Below, piece after piece: positions 37,268-49,075 of a DNA stretch of 64,000 nt; within the stretch, counting starts at the first letter, position 1; every line of letters starts with the position of its first letter. Position numbers and translations under genes: made by a program. Source of the DNA: Rostratula benghalensis (taxonomy: Eukaryota > Chordata > Aves > Charadriiformes > Rostratulidae); contig VXAI01000194.1 in the NCBI GenBank assembly GCA_013399305.1, positions 698,245 through 762,244 on the forward strand. Reading direction: 5' to 3'. The notes beneath the pieces are model-generated. The model was not told the origin of the DNA. It worked only from the letters and a program-made list of their open reading frames with translations, and did no database searches.

Positions 37268-37359
37268 GCTGCTGCCTGGGAGACCTGTTCAAGGAAGCCA
37301 ATATTGCCTCACTGTCTTTCCTAAATAACACAATTAAAATGCTTATGAAAATATAAATA

Positions 37360-37368
37360 TTTTTTATA
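37360..37368 (-). promoter_or_regulatory. TATA-like box upstream of the IL-20-type gene
   Basis: On the minus strand this reads TATAAAAAA, about 95 bases upstream of the start codon. The spacing suits a short 5'UTR in the first exon. The area is generally A/T-rich, so chance occurrence is possible. Confidence 0.4.
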
Positions 37369-40300
37369 GAACTTGCACCCATCCACTTGTATAAAAAACC
37401 CAAATAAACAAAGCAATCCACAATGACTAGTATCTCTTACCCATTTCTTCTTGACTCCCCATGGGCAGGAGAAAAAAAAATAAAAATAAACCAAATATTT
37501 AACAGAAGATCCCAAAATAAGCTAAAAAGATAAATAATCAACTTAAAAACTACTAATAAAAGACTGCACTTAAATACACAAAGTTCTTCTGAAAAATTTT
37601 CAGAAGAAATATAAACGCAGTAAAATTAAATTATTAAAAGTCTACTGTCTCAGAAGCAGCAGGAGGTAACTGTGTCTAAAAGCAGCAAATCCCAAAGGCT
37701 GATCACAAAAGAAAACGCTTTCCCTCAGAAAGAGAGGACTTCAAAAGCACTGAAAATTAAGGTTATTAATGGAAAAAACCTCTATAAGAACCACATTAAA
37801 GGAATACAAGGAAATATATAGGAGTGCATAGAGTGAAAGGATGAAGTGAGTATTTTACCTTGTTCTTTGGCGTGGGTTCACCTATCTTGCTGACATCTGA
37901 CCTGAAGAGCTCCGAAGAACACGTTTTTATTCAGGTATCGGGAGGAAATAAATCTCGGATTAAGTTTTGGGATTTTTCTTGCTTTTCCCAGTCTGTATTT
38001 CCCTTTGCAATTTACGGAATTAATGAGCTAGTGAAAGGGACCAGCTCTCTCACCCACAGGTGTTTCCCTCACCCACGGAGGCGGGAAATCTTGGCATCGC
38101 TGCATCATTTTGCATTCGGGAAGAAGGACACGAGCAAAAAGGAGGGACCATCAAGGGGGTCACATGGAGCCACGCTGCCAAGCCCCCCCCCCCCTGGAGA
38201 GGGGTCATTCCCAGCTCCTGTGGAGGCGTTGGGATGTGGGAAGCCGAGCAGCATCACCCCCCTGCCAGCGGTCCGATGGGAGGGTTGCTGGCAATGGGAC
38301 GTGGGGCACCAGTAAAAGGTGCGTGACTCAGGAAGTTGGCAAGAACTTTCTCCATCACTGTCCTGGCACACGGGGCCTTCACCCACTGGGTAGAGGGGAC
38401 GCTGCTCTCAAGCTTGTTCCTCAGGTGGGTGGACGCTTTTCTCCATCAGCACATCCCTGGAATTTGGAGATCTGGGATGACCAGGTAGGACAGGGCTTTG
38501 GGACACAGCACCCACCTTGGTGCCAGAAGAAGTCACTTGGCCTTCAGGAAGCACGTGGTGACTTAGGTGATCATTATGCACAATTCCAAGTTCCCACCCT
38601 GCAGAAGGAGAGAAGTTTCACTCAGGACTTTAGAAGTCCACCAGCCCAGGGGCAGAAGGGAAGTTTTACCCACCTTTTGGCTGCAAAGCTTATCATTACC
38701 CCACCAACATCAGCTGCTGAACAAAACTGGTGCAGCCAAAGTCCTCAAGCAGACCAGGTGTGCTCTCACACCAATGTTTCACATCTGTGTCACACGAATG
38801 TGGCAGCACTGGTGCAAACCCCAGGCTGGTTCCCCAGGTTGTTGGCTCCAAGGCTATTTTGGTTGTTTCAGTAACCCCTCTGGAGGCAGCTCAGTCCAGT
38901 CTACAGGCAAAAATGAGCCAGTAAAAAAGCTTCTTGGACCACCTGTACCCAGTTGGGAAGGCTGGATGGACCTTGAGGGCACAGAGGTGGCAAAGACACC
39001 CCTCTAATCCCACAGCCAACCTCTGGGGCAGCCACAATGCTCTGGGGGCGAGCAGCAGCTTGAGCCTGTGCCTGTTGCAATGCAGGTGTATCTTGTGTGC
39101 CACTGCCTGTGGGCCGGGGCTGTTCTATAAAGTTTTGCTGGGTGAGTAATTTATTGATAACTAAACTCAATCTTGAGCGTATTTCCATCATCAGGGGAAG
39201 ACTAGGCAAATGGATTGTGTGCCCAGGCTAATCGTAGTCTTGCATGCAGCTGAAACTGCCCCCAATGCACCAAGCGTGCCTCCCTCAGCCCTGTAAACTG
39301 TAAACCAGCCAAAAGGCAGGTCCAAATCCGCAGCAGGCTGCATTTGCCCTTGCTGAGGTGTTGGAGGGAACCTCAGCAGCACGAGGCTGGTAATCTCTGC
39401 CCAATTCCCAGCTGCTGCCTGCAATTGCAGCAAAAATTTCGCTCGGAGCAGAGGAAGCAGCAGCAGGAGCATTCCCAGGGAGCCTGGTGCACACCCTCGG
39501 TGAGGAAATGAGGGAAGAGGCAACGAGTTCTTACCTAATTATGTAAATTGCAGATGAGAAGAAGGGATTTTTATATATTGTGTTTTTTTCTTTTTTTTTT
39601 CCTTTTGGTAACCAAACTGATGTTCAAGACAGGTCAGCCAATTGCCAGCAGGCAAGAAACAGTCATGGGTTAAAAATTGCCAGCCAGGATGGCAGAGGAA
39701 AAATGCTGAGATGAAGGAGGAACAGGAGGGAAATGTTGGATTACCAGTGTCCAGGACCTTGCTCCATTACAGATCCCTGCATGGCCCTGGGTGGGTGTCC
39801 CTTGGCCTCACTGCCTGTCACCACCCGTTGCAAAGCAGAGACAACAGCGTGACCCTCTCTGCGAGGGCAAAGGAGGGGAATAATCACGTCAAAGGTGGAG
39901 ACAATCCAGAGACTTCAAAATACAAAACAAAAAGCTACCGGTGCAACGATGGCAATCGATCACCCCAAGTGTTGGACCCAAGGGAGGTCTGAAACCCTCG
40001 TTTTTCAGAGCAGATGGGATGGCATCAGCAGGGATATGTTGGCGTGCGTTGGACCGAGTCCTGGTGGAAGCGAATCACTCAGGCTTGGATTTCCCCAGGC
40101 AGCCTAAGGGAGGCCCTCGGCGACCTGCCAGCTGCAGCAACATGAAAATATCCTCAATAAAATACAGCACGCCACTTCCCCTGTGCTCTGGGAAGGAAGA
40201 GGAAAAGGAGAAATAGGGATTTCTGAAACCCAGCAGCGTGACAATGCAGATGAGCTCAGTCAGTAAAATGGGAACTGGCTCCCCCAGGCGCTCTCGGAAT

Positions 40301-43300
40301 AATTAAGCCTTGCTCATATGGCAGTGCTGGGGAGCTCCCTGGAGTGGGGAAGTGGTCCTTCCCCCGGGAAGCCAGCCAGGCAGCTCCCAGCTAACGGAGG
40401 AGGGCTCCTCCCTTGGGATTTTATGGTAGGCACGTTGTAACAGGGCGCACAAGCAGAAGTTGTGTCCCAAATAACAAGCTAAGGCAGCAGAGAGGGTTGT
40501 TCGCCAGCTGCACCACACGAGGGAATTAAAGACTAAGCCCCGTGTGTCATTTGCTTGTCTGAGAAACCATTTACATGGAGTCCGTGATGAGCAGCACAGC
40601 TCCTGCGTGTCTCACATCTGCAGTGATCCAACTGGGAAAAGCAGAAGAGGGGACAGCTGAAGGGAACAGCCTGGAAAACAGCTCTCGGAGCATCCTCTTG
40701 GACGCCTCCGGCTCTCAGCAGCTCCCACCGCTGCTGGGACGATGCTCGTCCTCACCCCGCCGAGGAGATGGCCACTGTCACATCACCAGCAATGGAAACA
40801 GGGCAGGGACAGCAAGAAAGCACCAGGCTGCTGCAGACAAAGGGCTTGTTGAAATGAGTAACAGAGCAGAGGTTCCCGCTGAGCCTGGCTGCGTGACCAG
40901 AGAGGAGACACCTACTCAGCAGCAGCGGGTTACGTCGGGGAAACTCAGCTCCACACCAGGGCTGGAAACCCGTGCCCTAAGTCACTGCAGTCCTGCTGGG
41001 TGTGAGCTGCTGCTGACCCAAATAGCCAAAATTCTTTTGGTTTATCCTAAAAAAAAAACCCACCCGAAAACCGAAAAACAACCAAGCTGTTCCAATCTGG
41101 AGGAGCCATGCAGTCAAGAACTGACCACAGGCATACTGGGTTTCCAGTAAAGCATTTCAGAGCAATAAGGTACCAGTTTCAATAGTGCTTTTCAATGTAG
41201 TTTCATGCTGTAAGAAGATCTGATAATATTTTACAGACCATTCTTGGTTTGGCATTCTTTGTCATTACTCATATTTCACAGCAGCTTTAGGGTACACCAG
41301 AATTTCAGATGTGAGGTTGATAATGGTTCGCACACAGATCCCCAGGCCTAGATGACATGAATGACAGACATGTCTCCAGTAATTTTAATAAAATTAAAAT
41401 TGAGACTTAGGAACAAAGTGCAACAACATTATCTGAACTCTGAAACTCTTCCTGACACCCTTCAGGAAAAAGATCTGCATAAATCCACTTGGCTACCTGA
41501 AACAAAAATGCTTGTAGGATATTACATCTCTGCTGGAACTAGCACAGCTCACCAAAGACCCTGCCAAAGGAATGTAATTCAGTTTCCAAGGGCAGAAGAA
41601 AACGTTCCCACTTGTTTTTTCTGCACTGGTGTGATTTCTTGGACACCCTGCAGTGGTGTCAATTGTTCAGATCGTTATCACCTGATCCTTGCTGGGCGCC
41701 TTAAAAATCAGAGGTTTGATTGTCAGGCAACCACCTGGCCTCTCCGAGCCAGAGCCCGTTTCAAATCTCATTTTTACAACTGCTGATCTGGCCTGGTCCC
41801 CTTTGAAGCCCAGGGATTCACAGCAGCACCCCAGTGGGTGTCACCACCCCATCGTCACTCTTTCCATCAGCTTCTGCACCAACAGGCTTTGCTCTTCGCA
41901 ATGGAAACGTGCTCCACAGCTGCCAGCGCCCTCTCCCAGCCTCCCAACACCTCCTGCCCTTCTACCTCCTAATTAGTGCAGTTCATTATCAACAGAAAGC
42001 AGGGCCCAGTTAATGAGCGGGGCCCCAGCTCTGCAATGCTGCTGACAAAAGTGAAAAAAAAAAAAAAAAAATTGTTTTTCTCGGTAAACTCATCAAATGA
42101 CTCAGAAAAAACTCTGCAAGGAGTTATTGGCTGATAGGTGTGGTACATTGTGTGCCCTCTTCTCGGTCACGTTTCTAACCATAACCACTTGAATAATTCT
42201 GAAAGTCAAACACTGAGTGCTGCCTTTTAGGGAGCAGCAGGCTAAGCACAGCTTATCTTAAGGAACAGCAACTTTTATTCAGCCAAGCTGAGGAGGTGTC
42301 CCCAAAGCCGCAGGAGCAAAATTCAAGCTGTTTTCCAGGATGTCCTCCCGAGTGGCTCATGACAAATCTCAGCAGCTTTAGGACCTTGTCTTGGGGGTAG
42401 AGCAGCTCCTTTCCCAGCGCTGAGGGGCTGGGGGACTTCAGGAGAACCTGACGGAGCGTCCCCAGCCCTGAGACAATGTCTGAATCACCCTCATTCAGGG
42501 CATCACCCGTGACTGTCCCTTCCTGGGCTTTTTCTGTTGCTTCCTGTTACTGCAGCCCAGCCCAGGACGTCTCCAGGTGAGTGTCCCATCAAAAGGGAGA
42601 CAGCGTCACCTCCCCTGGGAGCATCACCCCCTTGCAATGGGTGGCCCCAGGCTTGCCCTGAGCAGGTCCTCCTCAGCTCCTGGCTGTGCAGGGCTGCACG
42701 TCACAGAAAATGACACTGCGTCCGTCACCACCTTCACGGAGCAGATGTGACACTCATCTGCGTGACTCACCCATGGCAGTGCTGCCACCAAGCCAGGATT
42801 TCACCCAAAGAGGGTAAAGAAAAATGCAAAAGAAAGTGCTTTTTTTTTTTTTTTTTTTTCCCTTTCCTTCTCCCCTCTAAAATTCACCTTTGTGGAAGGG
42901 GAAAAGCGTGGTGGAGGATCTCATCCACTGACATATCTGTTCTGCAGAAAACCATTAATTTAGTCACCGGGGCTGGGGGTGTTGAAGGTGACACACTTGC
43001 TTCCCCTGCTTTGATAAAATGTGAACTCATATTTTAGTTATCACAAATGGCATCTTCCCCAAAGGGAAATGCATATTTCTGGTCTTTACAGTTTAATAAC
43101 ACAGTTAAAGAGCAGCTCCTGTGAGGTTTTCTTCAACTGTCCAGAACTTGGGTTTTGGCAGCCACCTACGAGCCTGGGGCCTCCTCTGCAAACGTGTGTT
43201 CAGAAAAGGGCAAATCCAGTCAAAGTCCTCAAAATCCAGCGAGTGCAGGAGCTGTGGGTGATGGTAGGGACCAGGCCAGGGGAGTTCAACGCGCTCCTGC

Positions 43301-44459
43301 TAAATTCAGGAACGGGCTGGAGAACAGAATTGCCCTTGAGAAATCTTCAGCCCAAAACTGCGACAGCTGGGGAGTTATCCCAAAGGTTGGGCAGCCCTCT
43401 GCCTGGGCACAGGTCATTTCTTTGGAATCATTTCAGCAAGATTGCTCACCCAGAGTATGAATTTCGATGGTTTATTTTTTATATCTCTTCTACCCCCTGC
43501 TTGCCCCTCCTCTCCACCGGCAGGTGGGTATTTCAGCAAAAATTGGGGTGTAATTGCCCGAAAAGCACTGCCATGCACTGAAGATGGGCAGAAACGTTCA
43601 GGAGAGAACGATGCAAAGCCCAACACCCATGAGTGAGATTTGCACCGCTCTCCAAAGGTGCGTGTATCTCAAAGACTCAAATCTGCTAACGAGATGAAAC
43701 ATGGGCTTAATGAACGAGGCTTTCTCAGTTTCCAGGAGGTTTCAGAAGCTTTTTGATGTGGCCATCTGACATATTAGCAATCAGGCTTCTCTAAGCAACC
43801 CTAACTCCAATGTATAGAAGATGCTGAAGTGCAGGCAAGATGTGGAGCTGCCCGAGAGTCTCCTCTGCTGGCCAGCGAGGCTGCTCACTGCTGGCAGGAC
43901 CAGTATTTCACAGAGAAACGAAACTTTCTTAAAAGGTGTTTCTGAGGGAGAGAGGTGTGATCAGTGAATATGAAAAAATGCTCTAAGCAAATCAAACTTC
44001 CACTTTCAAAACCCACAAGAAGCCCCCAGGCACATCTTCCCCACAGAATTTACAGTTGTTTACTGTGCTTGCTTCTAATTTTAACTTTTTTTTTTCTCTC
44101 TTGCAATTCTACACTATAATTCACATTACCAGCCATCCTAGTGCTTCCCTTGTTCCCAGTCCCAGGGGGTGCTCCCGTGCAGACTGGGTTATGTTGTTGA
44201 CAAAGCAGGTTTGCACCTCAGAGAGTGGGCAGTCTAGAAGAAACACAGAACAGAGAATCAAAGAGGAGGCAAAAATAAAATTAGCCAAAAATTGAAGAGA
44301 ATAGCTCATTCCAAGGATAGGGATTTTCCATAGTGAGTTTGGGGTTCCACAGCTGAAATTCATGGATGTTCCCATGACTCACAGAAGAGCTTGTGGAGGC
44401 AGTTTTGGGTTGCTGTTCCCCAGCAACAGGCTCTTTTTTGGAAGAGGCTCATTAATGTT

Positions 44460-44508
44460 AAGAAAACCAATAGGTCCCTTCCAACCCCATATCGCTCTGT
44501 GATTCTTG
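44460..44508 (+). mobile_element. CR1 LINE 3' terminal remnant
   Basis: 'aggtcccttccaacccc' followed by 'ctgtgattctt', the plus-strand CR1 terminus. It is very short and lies just left of an oppositely oriented copy. Confidence 0.6.
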
Positions 44509-44577
44509 AAGTTCTTTACACTGAAAATGACATCAGTTATCAGCCCTGTCTGCAGCACACAGAGACTTAAAATTAAT

Positions 44578-44870
44578 CAGAGAACCATAGAATTATTTGG
44601 ATTGGAAGGGACCTGAAAGCTCATCCAGTGCCACCCCCTGCCCTGGGGGTGACCAGGTTGCTCCAAGCCCCCTTCAACCTGGCCTTGAACCCCTCCAGGG
44701 ATGGGGCAGCCACAGCTTCTCTGGGCAGCCTGGGCCAGGCTCTCACCACCCTCACCCCAAAGGATTTCTTCCCCACATCTCATCTCCATCTCCCCTCTTT
44801 CCATGTAAAACTCATCCTCATCCTATCACTGTGCTACCTAATAACCACACCTAACAGATCGAGAGCTCGT
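44578..44870 (-). mobile_element. CR1 LINE fragment
   Basis: Minus-strand copy of about 290 bases: 'agaaccatagaattatttgg', 'ggaagggacctgaaagctcatcc', 'ccttgaacccctccaggg', 'gggcaacc' equivalents and the 'tctcaccaccctcaccccaaag' block. Confidence 0.9.
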
Positions 44871-46790
44871 GCAGAGTTATCAGGGATAATTATCTGCACC
44901 CCCAGGTGAGCAAGAGCAGACCAAAGACTTTAATGTACACGAGGCACAGTGAGCGAGGTCCCTGCCAGGCTGAAATATCAAACTGCCCCCACTTCCATCT
45001 CCAAAGTTTCAGGCAGAGCTTTGAACGGCCTGGATTTTCAAATAATCTCAGTGATGCTCAGGGGAGAAGAGAAACCCCCACCACACATGCTGCTATTGCT
45101 GCTGGCAGATGCCAGATCGTGATCTGCTGAAATGCCTGTACCCACCAGCCAGCTCTCCTGTTCCTCCTGTCCTTACTTTTGGAAGAACCAAAACCTCATG
45201 GGAGAGCAAAAGTCTCACCAGGCATTTTTCAGAAAACTGGGCTTGGCCTGGGATTCGGGCAGGCGGCTGAGCTCTCCCATCCAGCGCCTGGGTTTGCCTG
45301 GGAGGGTGAAAAGTGCTGATGGTGCAGGCAATAAATGATGCCTAGTAGAGGAGAAACTGAGTGCTCGCTGCTATCAGCTCGATTTTTGAATTATCTGGGG
45401 AGCAAATGAATCACTCCAATAGGCAGCCAGAGCGCTCATAGAATTAGCTTTCACCAAAACTGAAACTTATGTTTCAGTAAATTAACTGTAGGTTCTGTAC
45501 ATAACCCAGCTCTTAAAACACGGGTTTCGGTTTTGGCTGGGCTAATATTGCCTTTGGTGCATATCAACTCGGGACTTGAATCAGTCTCAATTTCACAACC
45601 GTGAGGGGCCAAGGCTGGTTTCGCTGGCGCTGGCTGCACGTGAGCCCCGGCAGGGACAGCAGCTCTGCTCCAGCCCCAGCTGGAGGGCAGGGGGAAAAGG
45701 GGGCTAAGGACAGCAAAAAGAGCTCTGACTGGTGAGTTCCAGCCGCTCGGCTTCCCTGCTTCCCACCTTGTTTGCTCACACACATCCTCTGGAAATGAGA
45801 AAATACAGGCAAACCGGCACCGAATGCCCTGGCAGCACAGACAAGCCCACACTGGGAAGTCTCCCGTGCTGTTTTCCCACCTCCTGCTGGTATTAATGAT
45901 TTAATCCAGGCTGGCAGAACGTGCATCCCTCCCTGGAGCTGCACAGCCATTCCCCTGGTTCAGGCAGAAAGGTGGGCTAAGGAACAAAGGCATGGCTCTG
46001 CTATTGAGGAGCAACACAGAGCTCAGGCATCACAAAGAGTGCCCCAGGCAAATACCCCGGGGAGCAAAACGATCAGGGCACCAGAGGAAGGTTTAGGAGG
46101 TGAAAGCCCAAAGTGTGCCCCTCAGCTCGGTGGAAAACTGAAGACTCAATCACTTGCATCTCCCCACTGCACAACAGCCCTTTTAGCCATAAATATAAAC
46201 CATGGGCACTGCAAGGATTGCAGCTCTTACATTTGACTTTATATTTCCAGCAGGATCTTCCGAGGCGCGGTGATGTCCTGCCCATCTCTCCCTTCCCGAC
46301 AGCAGGAGGCAGCTGACAGAGGAAGTTCGCTTCAGAACTTTTTTCCTTCTCTTCTTTTTTTATTTTTTCTTATTTTTTTTTAACCACCATTTTCAGTGAG
46401 AGGGGTTTTCCACCATTCAGATTCATCTTCCACTTCCTAGTCACAGCCCTCAAACCCTACATGGAAAGCAATAAGCAAAAAGGCACTTCAGTGCCTGTTC
46501 CCATTACTGAAGTAGACTTTCCTTGGATTTCCATGAAAAGGTAAATCTCAGGCAAATTGCATAAAAAGCACAAGTGAGACTGACACTGAGCAGAAGCAGA
46601 GCAGACAGCCCAGTTCCCAGGAGGGAAGCAGATCGGACCCCTGGGAGCAATGAGATTTGAGGGATAGCTTCTCAGTTGCCAAACTCTACCACTTTCATAA
46701 ACACAAGTTCACATTTTTTGTTGTTGCATCTCTGCAATTAAGATACATTGCAGGAGAAACAGACAGGTTGCATTACCTGCTTACTCTGTG

Positions 46791-46920
46791 GAAAAACAAA
46801 CAAACAAAAAATCAAACAAACACTGAAAAAGTCAAACAATTAAAGAAAAACAAACAAACAAAAAATCAAACAAACACTGAAAAAGTCAAACAATTAAAGA
46901 AAAACAAACAAAAAAAACCC
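46791..46920 (+). repeat. 54-bp tandem repeat, about 2.4 copies
   Basis: Units begin with GAAAAACAAACAAAC at 46791, 46845 and 46899. The first two full copies appear identical base for base; the third is partial and runs into an A-rich tail. The repeat is A/C-rich and open in one frame only because 54 is a multiple of three, so I do not regard it as coding. Confidence 0.9.
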
Positions 46921-48597
46921 CAAAGACGAGACAAAACAATGGGGGATCTGAACACACAGAGATAAATAACCATAGAGAGAATATTTAAAACCCTCTGAAA
47001 GCTCTAAAAGGCACATCTGATGGATAATTTTTAATCAAAAAAACCTCTGTTCCCATAGGTAAGGTCAAGCTAAGATTATTCTTCCTCTCCCCCCCGTGGC
47101 ACAGCTGGATGTGTACCCTGTGCTGAGGCTGTTAATTAGGAATTCCTCAACTGAAAATAAAGAAATTCAATAGAAAAAACAAACAAACAAACAAACAAAA
47201 AAAAACCCCAAACCATACCAGAACTTTTAGCAATTCTGTTTCATTGCACTTTTCTCCGAAAGGGTGGCAGTGGCAGCAGCAGCCTCTGGGCTGATTATTC
47301 TGGGATTCCCTGTCATGAAAGCTGTCCCCATGTCCCCGGCTTCTCACAGGAGCCCCCAAAACGGCAGGTTTGAGTTACAGCCTCACACAACCCTCACCCT
47401 TTCTTTTCCAGCTCAGAGCCGGGGTTCAGCCCGTCCAGAGGGGCTGGCAGGGGGGTCCCGAGGGCCAGGAGTTATCACGTCAATGATTTCTGAGCAGAGA
47501 GCCGCTGCCGGGGGCACGCGGGAAATCCCACCGGCCACCACACCTGCTTGTCTGCGTGCTGCAGAGGTGGAAAAGAAAGAAAAAAAAAAATCAAAGATCG
47601 ATCAACCCGGTATTTCTCAACCCCCTGCTCTCCACCCTGCAGAAAAAAAAAACCCACCCCCAAAACTCCACAGCCCCATGCTTGGCTTCAGGCCTGGTGC
47701 TGCTGTGGAAAGTGAGTGAAGTTGCCACCGAAATTCACCCCGACGGTCACGTTACGCTTCCGAGCAGCTGGTTTGCATTATCTGACGTCTCAAACCCTGA
47801 TAACTGGTTTCTGTCTTATGACCATTCATAACTATAAATAGTTTGTATTTGTATTATGGGTCAGAGTGGCGGGGGCTAAATCATGACACAGACAACATTC
47901 TCCAGAAGATCCACACACCCCAGTAATACCAAAACCAGAAAAAAGAAACTCATGAAAACAGCACTTGTGAAATTGCTCAAAATTGTGACTGTAGGATGCT
48001 CAAAAAAAAAAAAAGGCAACGCAAGAGATATTTGGGTAAGTCAAAATGGACCGTATATTCAGGGCTTTTTGCATACTTTTACCTCCTTATCTTTCCTGTT
48101 AACCAATTCATCTGAGGAAGCCTCATTCATCCTGCTCTCTTGGAGGACATGGTCCAGCACTGAGGTCTCCTTGGATTCTACAAGGACAGAAACATGGCAT
48201 CACTGTGAGCATTGGAAAATCCCTGCCAAAAGTTTGTTGCTTCTCTTCTCTTTTCTTCTGAAAATAACACCTCTGTTTGCGATCGCTCCCTGCGGAGCGG
48301 GAAATAGGAAGAGGGCAGCATCCTCCACCTGGCAGAAGGCCTGACACCACATCAATGGGCTCCATGCAAGACCCACTGAAGGGAGGGAATTACTGCAGCA
48401 CCCACCTCACCCCCCAACTCCACACAGGGTATTAAACAGGGGTATTATTCTCTATCTGCTTTATAGACCACAGCAGATTTCCAAATATCGGCAGTTTTAT
48501 GCCATGACATTTTAAAAAAGTGGAAATTTTTCTCAGTTAATCTAATCCCCAAAACACTCCATCTACAGATGGGAGTAAGACTCCATTACTTGATACC

Positions 48598-49075
48598 TTT
48601 GGGTGATGATGCCAACTTGGTTTCGGGCTACAAAGATGATCCAAGGGCTGGAGCCCCTCTCCTGTGAAGAGAGGCTGAGGGAGCTGGGGTTGTTCAGCCT
48701 GCAGAAGAGAAGGCTCCAGGGAGACCTTAGAGCATTGAAGGCACCTCCAGAGTCTGAAGGGGCTACAGGAGAGATGGGGAGGGACTCTGTCAGGGAGTGG
48801 AGTGATAGGACAAGAGGTAATGGTTTTATACTGAAAAAGGGGAGATTTAGATTAGATACCAGAAAGAAATTCTTTGCTGTGAGGGTGGTGAGAGCCTGGC
48901 CCAGGTTGCCCAGAGAAGCTGTGGCTGCCCCATCCCTGGAGGGGTTCAAGGCCAGGTTGGAGGGGGCTTGGAGCAACCTGGTGTGGTGGGAGGTGTCCCT
49001 GCCCAGGGCAGGGGGTTGGAACTCAATGATCTTTAAGGTCCCTTCCAACTTTAACCAGTCTATGATTCTATGATT
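48598..49075 (+). mobile_element. CR1 LINE fragment, about 480 bases
   Basis: One of the two longest copies in the window, with 'gggctggagcccctct', 'gaggctgagggagctgggg', 'cagaagagaaggctccaggg', the 'gtgagagcctggcccagg' block and the terminal 'ctatgattctatgattt'. It is truncated at the 5' end and lacks an intact reverse transcriptase frame. Confidence 0.95.

Noticed and set aside
38110..38874. 254-codon plus-strand ORF
   Set aside because: No family features, several overlapping frames of similar kind, runs through a C-run, and no splice or promoter context suggests a gene.
46657..46965. ORF with repeated NKQTKNQTNTEKVKQLKK peptide
   Set aside because: Product of the 54-bp A/C-rich tandem repeat; no homology or gene context.
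48563..49048. 161-codon minus-strand ORF and its plus-strand partner
   Set aside because: Both lie mostly within a CR1 copy (48,598-49,075). The recurring peptide with PSNLALNPSRDGAATASLG appears wherever CR1 is read in this frame.
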